From contig CABUVO010000019.1 of NCBI GenBank assembly GCA_902495075.1, positions 1 through 64,000 on the forward strand: a stretch of DNA of 64,000 nt, in the 5' to 3' direction. The translations under genes and the position numbers were made by a program. Shown here piece after piece: positions 31,344-40,805 of this stretch. Position 1 is the stretch's first letter. Each line of letters opens with the position of its first letter. The notes beneath the pieces were generated by a model. The model worked only from the letters and a program-made list of their open reading frames with translations. It was not told the DNA's origin and did no database searches. Origin of the DNA: an uncultured Porphyromonadaceae bacterium. GTDB lineage: Bacteria > Bacteroidota > Bacteroidia > Bacteroidales > Muribaculaceae.

Positions 31344-32945
31344 GTGGAAACAAAATATATTTTCGTCACAGGCGGTGTTGTGTCTTCATTAGGTAAAGGC
31401 ATTATTTCATCATCTCTTGCCCGCCTTCTCCTCTCTCGAGGATACTCTGTTACTATCCAGAAGTTCGATCCCTACATCAACATTGACCCCGGCACGCTAA
31501 ACCCTTATGAACATGGGGAGTGCTATGTCACGGTTGACGGTCATGAAGCGGATCTTGACCTCGGTCATTACGAACGTTTCACAAACATTCAGACCACCCG
31601 CGCCAACAATGTTACAACCGGTAGAATCTATCAGTCGGTCATCGACAAGGAACGCCGCGGCGATTATCTCGGAAAGACAGTGCAGATCATTCCTCATATC
31701 ACAGACGAAATCAAAAGAAATGTCAAAGCCCTCGGCAATACGGGCAAATTCGATTTCGTAATCACCGAGATCGGTGGCACCGTAGGCGATATAGAATCCA
31801 CGCCTTTCCTTGAAGCTGTGCGCCAGCTCAAGTGGGAACTTGGCAAAAACGCCCTCAGCATCCATCTCACATACGTGCCATACCTTAAGGCTGCCAAGGA
31901 GCTGAAGACAAAACCAACCCAGCATTCGGTAAAACAGCTTCAGGCGATAGGAATCCAACCGGATATCCTCATTCTCCGCACTGAAAAAGACATACCACCG
32001 GCAATGCGACGTAAGGTGGCACAGTTCTGCAACGTTGCTCCGGAGGCTGTGATCCAGAGTGTAGATGCCTCAACAATATATAAGGTGCCTCTGATGATGC
32101 ACGAGCAGGGACTCGACAACCTTGTGCTGCAACTCACCGGAACCGAAAGCATTGGGGAGCCCGACCACGCAGCGTGGAATGAATTCCTCCGTAAGCTTGA
32201 TTCGGCAGAAAAAGTTGTGACGATAGGGCTCGTCGGCAAATATGTGGAACTCCAAGATGCATACAAATCAATCAACGAATCCCTGATGCAAGCCGCCACA
32301 TATTGCGACCACAAACTGAACCTCGTTTACATCCATTCCGAAAAACTGACTCCCGACAACGTGGATGAAAAACTTTCAGGCATGGACGGAATCATAATAG
32401 CACCCGGTTTCGGACAGCGCGGTATAGAGGGGAAATTCACTGCCCTCAAATGGTGTCGCGAACATGATGTCCCCACTTTCGGCATTTGCCTTGGAATGCA
32501 GTGCATGGTAATAGAATACGCACGCAATGTGCTTGGCTTTGCAGATGCCAATTCCACAGAAATGGATCCGAACACCACCCACAATGTGATCGATCTTATG
32601 GAGGAACAGAAGAGCATTTCCAACATGGGAGGCACAATGCGTCTCGGCGCCTACGATTGCCGTCTGAAGAAAGGCTCCATACCTGCGCAAGCCTACGGCA
32701 AAGAGATCGTGAGCGAACGCCACCGCCATCGCTTCGAATTCAATGAAGAATACCGCACGCGCTTCGAGGAAGCGGGTCTTGAATGCGTTGGCGAGAATCC
32801 GGAGACAGGATTGGTGGAAGTGGTGCAGGTTCCCTCTTTGAGATGGTTCGTCGGCACTCAGTATCATCCGGAATACCAGTCAACGGTGCTTTCGCCCAAT
32901 CCCCTCTTCATCTCCTTCATCAAAGCTGCAATCAAAAATTCCTAA
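31344..32945 (+). CDS. pyrG: CTP synthase
   Basis: Converts UTP, ATP and glutamine to CTP. The N-terminal synthetase domain opens with KYIFVTGGVVSSLGKGI and contains FDPYINIDPGTLNPYEHGE and ITEIGGTVGDIES. The C-terminal class I glutamine amidotransferase domain has the nucleophile Cys in FGICLGMQCMVIEYARN and the His/Glu pair in GTQYHPEYQS. The start codon is GTG at 31344, one residue before ETKYIFVTGG; no suitable ATG exists, and the family starts at this point. 533 residues is normal. The PurF-like gene follows 18 bases later, so glutamine-dependent nucleotide genes may be co-transcribed here. Confidence 0.97.
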   Translation: METKYIFVTGGVVSSLGKGIISSSLARLLLSRGYSVTIQKFDPYINIDPGTLNPYEHGECYVTVDGHEADLDLGHYERFTNIQTTRANNVTTGRIYQSVIDKERRGDYLGKTVQIIPHITDEIKRNVKALGNTGKFDFVITEIGGTVGDIESTPFLEAVRQLKWELGKNALSIHLTYVPYLKAAKELKTKPTQHSVKQLQAIGIQPDILILRTEKDIPPAMRRKVAQFCNVAPEAVIQSVDASTIYKVPLMMHEQGLDNLVLQLTGTESIGEPDHAAWNEFLRKLDSAEKVVTIGLVGKYVELQDAYKSINESLMQAATYCDHKLNLVYIHSEKLTPDNVDEKLSGMDGIIIAPGFGQRGIEGKFTALKWCREHDVPTFGICLGMQCMVIEYARNVLGFADANSTEMDPNTTHNVIDLMEEQKSISNMGGTMRLGAYDCRLKKGSIPAQAYGKEIVSERHRHRFEFNEEYRTRFEEAGLECVGENPETGLVEVVQVPSLRWFVGTQYHPEYQSTVLSPNPLFISFIKAAIKNS

Positions 32946-32963
32946 TCCTAATAGAAAATCCCC

Positions 32964-34841
32964 TTGGAACTGATTAAACATGAATGCGGAATCGCAATGA
33001 TCCGCCTCCTCAAACCGCTTTCCTATTATAAAGAGAAATACGGTTCTGAACTATATGGTCTCGACAAGCTCTACCTCATAATGGAGAAGGAGCATAACCG
33101 CGGGCAGGAAGCCGCCGGAATCGGCTGCGTAAAGCTTGACATGCCTCCCGGTCAGGAGTATATATTCCGCGAGCGGGCACAAGGTTCGGATGCCATCAGC
33201 AAGATCTTTGCGGAAGCACATCGTCAGATAGAGGATGATCGCAAGGAGGGCGTTGACCCCCGCTTCACACCTTTTGTCGGAGAAGTCTACATGGGTCATC
33301 TGCGCTACAGCACCACAGGGCGTTCGGGCATAAATTATGTTCACCCCTTCATGCGCCGCAACAACTGGTGTTCGCGCAATATGCTTCTCTGCGGAAACTT
33401 CAACATGACTAATGTTGACGAGATATTCAACTCAATTGTGGCTACGGGGCAGCACCCGCGCCTATTTGCCGACACATTCATACTCCTTGAACAGCTCGGG
33501 CATGCCCTTGACCGCGAGAATGAACGTCTTTTCAACATTCACAGCAATGCCGGTCTTAAAGCCCTCGACCTGTCGGAGGAAATCGCCCGCGATCTGAACG
33601 TCACCAATGTTCTCAAACGCTGCGCCCCCGTTTGGGATGGCGGTTATGTGATATGCGGCATCGTAGGCAACGGCGACATGTGGGCAATGCGCGATCCCAA
33701 CGGCATTCGACCTGCATTCTATTATAAGGATGAGGAGATTGTGGTTGTGGCAAGCGAGCGACCGGTGATCCAGACAGCCTTCAACCTTCAGCTAAATCAA
33801 GTGAAGGAACTGGAGCCGGGAGACGCTATCATTGTTGACCGCGACGGCTCCGTGCGTATCGACAACATCCTTCCGAAAGGGAAGAATGCAAAATGCAGCT
33901 TCGAGCGTATATATTTCTCCCGAGGCTCCGACTATGACATATATCGCGAACGTAAGACACTCGGTGCCAATCTCGTTGATTCGGTGCTTAAAGCCATAGA
34001 CCATGATATCGACAATTCTGTCTTCTCGTTCATTCCAAACACAGCGGAAGTGGCTTTCTACGGACTCGTGGAAGGTGTGGAAGATTATCTAATCAAAAGC
34101 AAGATCAGCGACATACAACGTCTATCACTCACCGGAAACCTCACGGACGAGAACATAGAAAATGTGCTTCGCCGCCGTGTGCGCCGCGAGAAAGTGGCAA
34201 TAAAGGATATAAAACTGCGTACCTTCATTGCCGAAGGCTCAACACGCAACGACCTCGCCACTCATGTCTATGACATCACCTACGGTTCAATCCACCCGGG
34301 CGATAATTTAGTTGTCATCGACGACAGCATAGTGCGCGGCACCACGCTGCGCCAGTCGATCATCCGTATTCTCGACCGCCTGCATCCCCGCAAGATGGTG
34401 ATAGTTTCAAGTTCGCCACAGGTGCGTTTTCCGGATTGCTACGGCATCGACATGTCGCGTATGGGTGAGTTCATTGCCTTCAAGGCAGCCATGACACTCC
34501 TTGAGGAGCGAGGAATGCGTTATGTCATTGATGACGTCTACAATCGCTGCAAATCCCAGGATTCCCTTCCGAAAGAGGAAATAGTAAACTATGTAAAAGA
34601 GATTTACGCCCCATTCTCGGATGAAGAGGTAGCAGCAAAGATAGCGGAACTGCTCACTCCCGAGGGAACGCAAGCGGAAATCCAGATAGTTTTCCAATCC
34701 GTTGAAGAGATGCACAAAGCCATTCCCGAACATCCCGGCGACTGGTATTTTACCGGCGATTACCCAACCCCCGGAGGCAACCGCCTTGTGAACAAAGCAT
34801 TCATCAACTACTACGAGGGTCGCACCTCCGCCCGAAACTGA
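32964..34841 (+). CDS. Long amidophosphoribosyltransferase (PurF)-like protein
   Basis: Has an N-terminal class II glutamine amidotransferase domain: the catalytic Cys8 in MELIKHECGIAMIRLL would be exposed by removal of a seven-residue propeptide. HNRGQEAAGIG, the Arg in GHLRYSTTGRS, and NFNMTN belong to the glutamine site. A phosphoribosyltransferase domain follows with the PRPP loop VVIDDSIVRGTT. At 625 residues it exceeds ordinary PurF (about 450-520) because of insertions and a C-terminal tail (FSDEEVAAKIAELLTPEGT, GDWYFTGDYPTPGGNRL). This long form occurs in Bacteroidales, so it may be a paralogue with a modified role. The start is TTG at 32964. It is probably co-transcribed with pyrG. 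Confidence 0.88.
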   Translation: MELIKHECGIAMIRLLKPLSYYKEKYGSELYGLDKLYLIMEKEHNRGQEAAGIGCVKLDMPPGQEYIFRERAQGSDAISKIFAEAHRQIEDDRKEGVDPRFTPFVGEVYMGHLRYSTTGRSGINYVHPFMRRNNWCSRNMLLCGNFNMTNVDEIFNSIVATGQHPRLFADTFILLEQLGHALDRENERLFNIHSNAGLKALDLSEEIARDLNVTNVLKRCAPVWDGGYVICGIVGNGDMWAMRDPNGIRPAFYYKDEEIVVVASERPVIQTAFNLQLNQVKELEPGDAIIVDRDGSVRIDNILPKGKNAKCSFERIYFSRGSDYDIYRERKTLGANLVDSVLKAIDHDIDNSVFSFIPNTAEVAFYGLVEGVEDYLIKSKISDIQRLSLTGNLTDENIENVLRRRVRREKVAIKDIKLRTFIAEGSTRNDLATHVYDITYGSIHPGDNLVVIDDSIVRGTTLRQSIIRILDRLHPRKMVIVSSSPQVRFPDCYGIDMSRMGEFIAFKAAMTLLEERGMRYVIDDVYNRCKSQDSLPKEEIVNYVKEIYAPFSDEEVAAKIAELLTPEGTQAEIQIVFQSVEEMHKAIPEHPGDWYFTGDYPTPGGNRLVNKAFINYYEGRTSARN

Positions 34842-34843
34842 TG

Positions 34844-34874
34844 TTGCAAAATTCGTGAATTTGGATTAACTTTG
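34844..34874 (+). promoter_or_regulatory. Promoter of yidC
   Basis: TTG (34844-34846) and TAACTTTG (34867-34874) are 20 bases apart. Transcription would start near 34881, about 44 bases before the ATG at 34925. Confidence 0.6.
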
Positions 34875-34924
34875 CATCTCATAACGAATTTTATTAAAGA
34901 CAACTCAATTAACAGATCCGGTTA

Positions 34925-37021
34925 ATGGATAAGAATACGCTTAACGGCCTGCTATTGATGCTCGCCGTGTTCCTGATTTTCATGTGGCTTCAGCCCAAAA
35001 ACAATAATGCCGACAACAGTGCGCAGTCTGAGACAACCACTCAGGGCACACCGCTTGCCACTGTGGCAGATTCTCTGAATTCCACAGAACGCGAGTGGCT
35101 CGTAAAGAATATCATCGACAACGGAGTGCCGGAAACCCTCTCCGACTCCACCCGCGCTTACCGTCTGACTCAAGGTCCGGTAAATCTTACACTTGCCGGT
35201 GATTCAATATGGGGCACCGTAGAGGTTGACGGCGATAAACTCGCATGGGGCGACATCACTCGCGGTGATATCAAGAAAATAGGAATCGATCGTCAAAGGA
35301 AGGCTATTGCTGCCGTAAAATCCCTTTCGGAATCTCTCGGACGCTACGGAAAATTCTCAAAGTTTCTTGCCGGCTCCGATTCCAAAGTAGTTCTTGAAAA
35401 TGAAGCTCTCAAACTTGAACTGAGTGCAAAATCGGGTTCCATCACCCGCGCCGAGCTGAAGAAATACGACACCGAGTATTCTTCCGATGAAACAGAAAAG
35501 AAGAAGGAGAAAGTTGTCATATTCGAAGGCGACCGCAACCGTTTCAACTTCCAGCTTCCTCTTCCGCAACCTGTTGAGACAGCCGACCTATACTTCACAC
35601 CCCGCCAGATCAACGATTCAACAGTGCTTATGGCTCTTGACATGGGAGAAGGCGCATACTGGGGTCTTGAATACACTTTACCGAAAGGTGAGAATTACGT
35701 TGTGCGCATGAGAGTGGTGCAGAATGCAATGGCTTCGATCGTGCAGAGCAATGCCCGCAATCTCGGTCTCGACTGGCAACAGGATATCCACCGCCAGGAG
35801 AAAGGTCGTATGTTCGAGGAACGCAATTCAGGTCTTTATTATAAATTTGCCGGTGGCTCTGTCGAGCATCTTTCTGAATCGAAAAATGATTCCGAGGAAC
35901 GTCAGGCAAAAGTGCGTTGGATTGGTTTCAAAAACCAGTTCTTCTCTACGGTGATGATAGCAGACCGTCCGTTCAACACTGCGGATTTCTCCTCGGAAGT
36001 GCTCAAAGGGCAAGATTACCTTAAGAGCCTCACCGCCGCTGCAATCGTAAACGATTATGACTGGAACTCCGCGAATCCGGTGAATTTCCACCTTTTCATA
36101 GGTCCAAACCTCTACCCGCTCCTTTCTCATCTCGACAAAGAGGTGGAAGTTGGAGAAGACCTCAAGATGACAAAACTGATTCCTTTAGGTTGGAGCATCT
36201 TCCGCTGGATCAACACCAGAGTGATTATTCCTGTGTTTACATTCCTCGGCAAGTTCATTTCCAACTATGGCATAATCATCCTTCTCCTTACCATCTTCAT
36301 CAAGCTCGTGCTCTTCCCGCTCACATACAAGAGCTATAAGAGCCAGGCAAAGATGCGCGTGCTCGCACCCGACATCAAAGCCATCAACGATAAATATCCC
36401 GGCAATGAGAATGCAATGGTACGCCAGCAGAAAACGATGGCTCTTTATTCGAAAGCAGGGGCAAGTCCAATGTCCGGATGCCTGCCAATGCTGCTTCAGA
36501 TGCCTATCCTCTTCGCCATGTTCAGCTTCTTCCCCAACTGCATAGAGCTACGTGGACAAAGCTTCTTATGGGCTCATGACCTGTCGGCACCCGATGCAAT
36601 AATCTCCTGGAGTGGGAACATTCCTTTCATAACCGAGTATTTCGGCAATCATATCTCTCTTTTCTGCTTGCTGATGACCGCGACCAACATCATCTACACA
36701 TACATCAACATGCAGAACCAGCCAAGCTCTATGCCCGGAATGAAGTGGATGATGTATCTGATGCCTCTGATGTTCCTTGTATTCTTCAACAACTATGCAG
36801 CCGGTCTGTCATATTATTACTTCCTCTCGCTCCTTATCACCATCATTCAGACTTATGCCTTCCGCTATATCATCAAAGAGGAAGATGTAAGAAAAGCTAT
36901 GGCTGAAGCTGCGAAGAAACCCCGCAAGAAATCCGGCTTTATGGCACGGCTTGAAGAAATGCAGCGTCAGCAGCAGGCAATGCTCCGCGAGCAGCAGAAA
37001 CAGCAGCGCGGCAAGAGATGA
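34925..37021 (+). CDS. yidC: Membrane protein insertase YidC
   Basis: Inserts and folds inner-membrane proteins, alone or with SecYEG. The N-terminal helix (TLNGLLLMLAVFLIFMWL) is followed by a large periplasmic beta-domain (about 30-410), then the conserved insertase core: ISNYGIIILLLTIFIKLVLF and TYKSYKSQAKMRVLAPDI, with MSGCLPMLLQMPILFAMF as the next helix and hydrophobic helices to about 640. The cytoplasmic tail is basic and Gln-rich (MQRQQQAMLREQQKQQRG), as in Bacteroidota YidC. The 698 residues are long but usual for the phylum because of the enlarged periplasmic domain. The iron-sulfur protein gene overlaps its last four bases. Confidence 0.96.
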   Translation: MDKNTLNGLLLMLAVFLIFMWLQPKNNNADNSAQSETTTQGTPLATVADSLNSTEREWLVKNIIDNGVPETLSDSTRAYRLTQGPVNLTLAGDSIWGTVEVDGDKLAWGDITRGDIKKIGIDRQRKAIAAVKSLSESLGRYGKFSKFLAGSDSKVVLENEALKLELSAKSGSITRAELKKYDTEYSSDETEKKKEKVVIFEGDRNRFNFQLPLPQPVETADLYFTPRQINDSTVLMALDMGEGAYWGLEYTLPKGENYVVRMRVVQNAMASIVQSNARNLGLDWQQDIHRQEKGRMFEERNSGLYYKFAGGSVEHLSESKNDSEERQAKVRWIGFKNQFFSTVMIADRPFNTADFSSEVLKGQDYLKSLTAAAIVNDYDWNSANPVNFHLFIGPNLYPLLSHLDKEVEVGEDLKMTKLIPLGWSIFRWINTRVIIPVFTFLGKFISNYGIIILLLTIFIKLVLFPLTYKSYKSQAKMRVLAPDIKAINDKYPGNENAMVRQQKTMALYSKAGASPMSGCLPMLLQMPILFAMFSFFPNCIELRGQSFLWAHDLSAPDAIISWSGNIPFITEYFGNHISLFCLLMTATNIIYTYINMQNQPSSMPGMKWMMYLMPLMFLVFFNNYAAGLSYYYFLSLLITIIQTYAFRYIIKEEDVRKAMAEAAKKPRKKSGFMARLEEMQRQQQAMLREQQKQQRGKR

Positions 37022-37839
37022 GGCAGATACGCATTTTCCGCATATTTCTTGCGATAATGTTTTTCATCGCAACTGTGGCGTACCTGATTATCGGGCCACA
37101 GGTGCATCCAATGGCTGTGGTGTCGCAGAAAACGCAGATAATCCTGTCGGCTGGGACTTCTGTTATCGGAACACTCCTCGTATGGCTCGTGCTCACTTAT
37201 ATTTTCGGAAGGATATATTGTTCGACAGTGTGCCCGATAGGCACACTGTCGGATATTTTCATACATATCCGCAGAAAGATTCCTCGCCTCAACAAACGGT
37301 ACTCATATATACCGGCAAAAAGATGGTCCATACATATCCTCCTGATATATGTGATCTGCCTGCTCGCCGGAGTGTGGACGGTGCCATTTCTGATAGAACC
37401 CTGGAATATTATGCGTAATATAACCTCCGCCATAAACCCTTCGGCTGTTGAAGCTACATGGATCAATCTTGGAATAGGAGTAGCAACAGGCATAGCCTCC
37501 GGAATCGTATCGCTCATTCTGATTGCTGCATATTCCCTATTCAGAGGACGTGAATTCTGCACCGATATCTGTCCATTAGGCACAGCAATGGGGCTTCTCC
37601 ACGAACATAACATATATCACATAGAGATTGATCCCGACCGTTGCGTGTCGTGTGGTGCATGTGAGGACGTATGCAAAGCTTCCTGCATCAAAGTGGTTGG
37701 CAGATATGTCGACAATTCCCGCTGTGTGCGCTGTTTCGATTGTCTCGCTGTCTGCCCCGAAGATGCCATCCGTTACCAACCAAACCGCAACAGACCGGCA
37801 ACTCCTCTTTTCCGTAAAACAAAACAAACAAATCCGTAA
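37018..37839 (+). CDS. NapH-like membrane protein with 4Fe-4S clusters
   Basis: 273-residue inner-membrane redox protein. Membrane helices lie at about 9-27, 41-62, 104-125 and 150-172. Two Cys motifs, YCSTVCPIG (after the second helix) and FCTDICPLG (after the last), are typical of NapH/MauN-type ferredoxin proteins. The C-terminus has two classical 4Fe-4S motifs: CVSCGACEDVCKASC and CVRCFDCLAVCPEDA. The family passes electrons from quinol to a periplasmic or membrane reductase; the partner is not evident. It starts within the yidC stop codon region (ATGA overlap), suggesting translational coupling, and ends before a TTTAATG repeat and thyA. Confidence 0.88.
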   Translation: MRQIRIFRIFLAIMFFIATVAYLIIGPQVHPMAVVSQKTQIILSAGTSVIGTLLVWLVLTYIFGRIYCSTVCPIGTLSDIFIHIRRKIPRLNKRYSYIPAKRWSIHILLIYVICLLAGVWTVPFLIEPWNIMRNITSAINPSAVEATWINLGIGVATGIASGIVSLILIAAYSLFRGREFCTDICPLGTAMGLLHEHNIYHIEIDPDRCVSCGACEDVCKASCIKVVGRYVDNSRCVRCFDCLAVCPEDAIRYQPNRNRPATPLFRKTKQTNP

Positions 37840-37844
37840 AATCT

Positions 37845-37888
37845 AATGTTAAATGTTAAATTTTTAATGTTTAATGTTTAATGTTTAA
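37845..37888. repeat. GTTTAAT heptamer array, single arm
   Basis: About five tandem TTTAATG/GTTAAAT units with period 7 between the iron-sulfur protein gene and thyA. The same unit occurs near 16617-16641 and 17730-17845. Confidence 0.7.
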
Positions 37889-37930
37889 GATTCAATAACC
37901 CATGGGTGAAAATAGATAATAATTAACAGA

Positions 37931-38725
37931 ATGAAACCATACCTCACTCTACTCCGTCACATTCTTGACAATGGACACGTCAAAGAAGACCGTACCGGAA
38001 CCGGCACAATATCAACGTTCGGCTATCAGATGCGTTTCGATCTAAGCAAAGGCTTCCCATTGCTGACAACGAAGAAAGTGCACCTGAAAAGCATCATATA
38101 TGAGCTTCTTTGGTTTCTCGCCGGCGACACTAATGTGCATTATCTTCAAGAGCATGGAGTAAGGATTTGGAACGAATGGGCGGACCCTGACGGAAGCCTC
38201 GGACATATTTACGGTTATCAATGGCGTTCATGGCCCGATTATAACGGTGGCTTCATCGACCAGATATCCGAAGCTGTGAAAACCATAAAAGAGAATCCCG
38301 ACTCCCGCCGCATCATTGTCAGCGCGTGGAATGTAGCAGATCTAAATAACATGAATCTCCCGCCATGTCATGCTTTCTTTCAGTTCTACGTAAGCGAAGG
38401 CAAGCTTTCCCTGCAATTGTATCAGAGAAGTGCCGACTGCTTCTTAGGAGTACCCTTCAACATAGCCAGCTATGCATTGCTATGTATGATGATGGCTCAG
38501 GTTTGTGATCTTGAACCCGGAGAATTCATCCACACCCTCGGTGATGCCCACGTATACACTAACCATCTTGAACAAGTGCGCGAACAGCTCACTCGTGAGC
38601 CACGCCCGCTTCCTCGCATGATATTGAATAAGGAAGTGAAAAATATCTTTGATTTCAAATATGAGGATTTCACCCTTGAAGGTTATGATCCACATCCTGC
38701 CATAAAAGGTGTTGTATCCGTATAA
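37931..38725 (+). CDS. thyA: Thymidylate synthase
   Basis: Makes dTMP from dUMP using methylene-tetrahydrofolate as methyl donor and reductant. All family motifs are intact: the dUMP-phosphate Arg in VKEDRTGTGT, WFLAGDTNVHYL, the catalytic Cys in LPPCHAFFQFYV, RSADCFLGVPFNIASYA, and HVYTNHLEQ. The length, 264 residues, equals the classical enzyme. No dihydrofolate reductase gene follows, although the two often pair. A strong terminator lies 24 bases downstream. Confidence 0.98.
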   Translation: MKPYLTLLRHILDNGHVKEDRTGTGTISTFGYQMRFDLSKGFPLLTTKKVHLKSIIYELLWFLAGDTNVHYLQEHGVRIWNEWADPDGSLGHIYGYQWRSWPDYNGGFIDQISEAVKTIKENPDSRRIIVSAWNVADLNNMNLPPCHAFFQFYVSEGKLSLQLYQRSADCFLGVPFNIASYALLCMMMAQVCDLEPGEFIHTLGDAHVYTNHLEQVREQLTREPRPLPRMILNKEVKNIFDFKYEDFTLEGYDPHPAIKGVVSV

Positions 38726-38748
38726 TTTGTTTTATGCAACTTCATAGA

Positions 38749-38785
38749 GAAGGGCGCGACTCGGTTAGAATCGCGCCCTTCATTA
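38749..38785. terminator. Bidirectional terminator between thyA and the LacI regulator
   Basis: A perfect 11-base stem, GAAGGGCGCGA (38749-38759) with TCGCGCCCTTC (38771-38781), between convergent genes. T-rich text (ATTATTATA) follows on +. Confidence 0.8.
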
Positions 38786-38819
38786 TTATAAAAGAAGTAT
38801 ATGGTAGGATTAGATCTTG

Positions 38820-39857
38820 TCAAACCTGAATACTCTCAGCATATTTATTCTGAGGATGTGAGGATTCGCGAAGTATTATGCGCGCATCAATCAATACACC
38901 CTCATGCTTGATATCGGGTTGTTTAATCTTTCGTATCAGAAGCTCCGCGGCTTGTCTTCCCATCTCCTCAAGGGGAGTTTCCACAGACGTAAGCTTGGGA
39001 TATATCATTTCAGACAGCAACGAGCCGGTAAAGGCGGCAACAGAAACTTCATCAGGCACTTTTACCCCGCGCTCCATCAATCGGTTCATAACCCCGATAG
39101 CAACAAGCTCATTGATGGCAAACACACCATCAAAATCCACTTCATTATCAAGCAAATCATCAGCAACTTTTCTGCCTGCACACATATCCACACCAGCCTC
39201 AACCTGAAGTTCCGGAACAATATCAAGATCAAACTTTCTCATTACTGCCCGATAAGCTTTGTCGAGATCTCTAATTTCTCCACTTAACGAAGGACCTTTA
39301 ACGTTCACTATTCTTCTACACCCCGAACAAACCAGATGATCTACAAGGAAAAAACCTTTATCGTAACTGTTCACGCCAACCATCGGCTCATCAATACCAT
39401 CGAGAGAATTTCTAAGAAAAACCATGGGAATGCCGTTCCTATGCAATGTCTTAAACAATTCAACGTTGGCAGGATGATTGCAGTGCGCTATGATCAAACC
39501 ATCAAGAAGGGCAGTGCTTACAAAATTTATATATTCTCTTTCTATTTCAGGATCGTTATCGGCATCATATATGACAACATATATTCCGTTTTCACGCATC
39601 ACACTGTTAATCCCCTTAAGCACCTTGGCTGCATAAGGAGAAACCATTTGATCGACCAACACCCCTATAGTATGACTCCTACCGGTACGAAGATTAGCAG
39701 CTATTATATTTCTGGAATAACCTAGTTCTCTTGCCGCTGCAAATATACGCTCTTTGGTCTCCTGTCGGATATTCTTGTCATTCGCAAGAGCTCTCGAAAC
39801 CGTAGAGACGGAGAGACAAAGGTGACGGGCAATATCTTTAATTGTGACGCGTTTCAT
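38820..39857 (-). CDS. LacI-family transcriptional regulator
   Basis: Sugar- or nucleoside-responsive repressor. The helix-turn-helix is at the extreme N-terminus: MKRVTIKDIARHLCLSVSTV, then SRALANDKNI; the hinge helix with AANLRTGRSHTIGVLV leads into a periplasmic-binding-protein-like effector domain (DADNDPEIEREYINF, DGVFAINELVAIGVMNRL, SVETPLEEMGRQAAELL). The open frame reaches 40001, but ATG 39857 places the HTH at the start as in the family, giving 345 residues. No sugar-use operon is adjacent, so the target is unknown; autoregulation is possible because the upstream gap is long. Confidence 0.92.
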   Translation of the reverse strand: MKRVTIKDIARHLCLSVSTVSRALANDKNIRQETKERIFAAARELGYSRNIIAANLRTGRSHTIGVLVDQMVSPYAAKVLKGINSVMRENGIYVVIYDADNDPEIEREYINFVSTALLDGLIIAHCNHPANVELFKTLHRNGIPMVFLRNSLDGIDEPMVGVNSYDKGFFLVDHLVCSGCRRIVNVKGPSLSGEIRDLDKAYRAVMRKFDLDIVPELQVEAGVDMCAGRKVADDLLDNEVDFDGVFAINELVAIGVMNRLMERGVKVPDEVSVAAFTGSLLSEMIYPKLTSVETPLEEMGRQAAELLIRKIKQPDIKHEGVLIDARIILRESSHPQNKYAESIQV

Positions 39858-40143
39858 ATGATTAGTAATATAAGTATATAAGTATGACAATATTTTGACT
39901 TTACGACGAATCTCCGGACGCGATCTCACTGATCGACCGGGCAAATTCATATGGAATATTCCTTCAAGTGCAAAGATAATACAAATTTTATCTCTGTGCA
40001 ACTGAATTGCAGATTATTTTTATAATTTTTTTGACTAATATTATCAAGATATTATTTCCTCACAATGATTATTGCAAATTTACAACGTTTGCAGATTTTT
40101 CAAACGTTATAAATAAATTTTTCACCTTTTTTACAATGTAAAA

Positions 40144-40176
40144 TTTGGCATAAGTGCCACAAACTTATTATCTTTG
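40144..40176 (+). promoter_or_regulatory. Promoter of the candidate small RNA
   Basis: TTTG (40144-40147) and TATCTTTG (40169-40176) are 21 bases apart, a full Bacteroidota match. No coding gene on + follows within 2 kb. Confidence 0.55.
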
Positions 40177-40182
40177 TTTCGA

Positions 40183-40311
40183 AACGCAAGAATATTTCGC
40201 TTCAGAATCATAATAATGGATAATTAGGTGTAAATAAAATTAGGGAACTGATAAATCAGTTTATTAAAGCGCAACGGACGGGGATGTCGTGAGACACCCC
40301 CGTCTTATTTT
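40183..40311 (+). ncRNA. Candidate small RNA (about 130 nt)
   Basis: Expected transcript between a good promoter (-7 at 40169-40176) and an intrinsic terminator (40277-40310). A perfect internal hairpin, AACTGA-TAAA-TCAGTT (40246-40261), and an imperfect one near its 5' end add structure. No open frame of note is present. It matches no RNA family I recognise. Confidence 0.45.
40277..40310 (+). terminator. Terminator of the candidate small RNA
   Basis: GACGGGG (40277-40283) pairs with CCCCGTC, with an inner TGTC/GACA pair and GTGA loop, followed by TTATTTTTT. It is oriented for + transcription. Confidence 0.8.
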
Positions 40312-40379
40312 TTAACCTTTTAATTTAACATATGCAATTGTTTTGCTTTTTTATTTAACATTAATCCTCATATTGCATA

Positions 40380-40805
40380 TTATTTTTCATTCAATGCCTC
40401 AAAATAACAATCCGCGATCGATAGCCATTCCTCCAGGCTGCCCTGCGTGGTGTAGCCTTTCACCTTCGCAGGATCTCCCAAATCCCTCACAGCCACATCC
40501 TCCGTCAGCGTCACCACAACGGGAGGAACATCAACCCCTTCCGTATAGAAATCAGAGAAATGAACCGGAGCTCGATCTTCTTCCACCAGATACAAGACAC
40601 CGTCATAATGATAGAGTCCCATTATTCGAGCAACACGCTCCTTATCTTTAGTCTCACTTTTATGCAAAATTTCGGGTATAAAATGAAATCCGGCACGGGA
40701 ATTGTCCCATAAAATGGCTCCGATACCCTTCTCTTTCATATTCTCCACAATTTGCGCCTTTGCCCTATCGAGCAACAACGCCGTCTCTTTAGTTGTGTTT
40801 TCCAT
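40380..40805 (-). CDS. Conserved hypothetical protein
   Basis: 141 residues, soluble, no signal peptide. Phrases such as ALLLDRAKAQIVENMKEKGI, AILWDNSRAGFHFIPEI and VLYLVEEDRAPVHFSDF suggest a small alpha/beta protein, but I do not recognise the family. It overlaps the end of the phosphatase gene by 17 bases in the same direction, so the two are coupled. Confidence 0.7.
   Translation of the reverse strand: MENTTKETALLLDRAKAQIVENMKEKGIGAILWDNSRAGFHFIPEILHKSETKDKERVARIMGLYHYDGVLYLVEEDRAPVHFSDFYTEGVDVPPVVVTLTEDVAVRDLGDPAKVKGYTTQGSLEEWLSIADCYFEALNEK

Larger units (their letters stand above)
39858..40379. other. Intergenic region holding the LacI promoter and a candidate small RNA
   Basis: AT-rich, with no protein gene. 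The left part is the leader and promoter zone of the minus-strand LacI gene. The right part has a complete + promoter, structured sequence and a terminator without a coding gene between them (see 40183-40311). Confidence 0.55.

Noticed and set aside
39858..40001. Upstream extension of the LacI frame
   Set aside because: LacI proteins begin with the helix-turn-helix; the added 48 residues have no domain.
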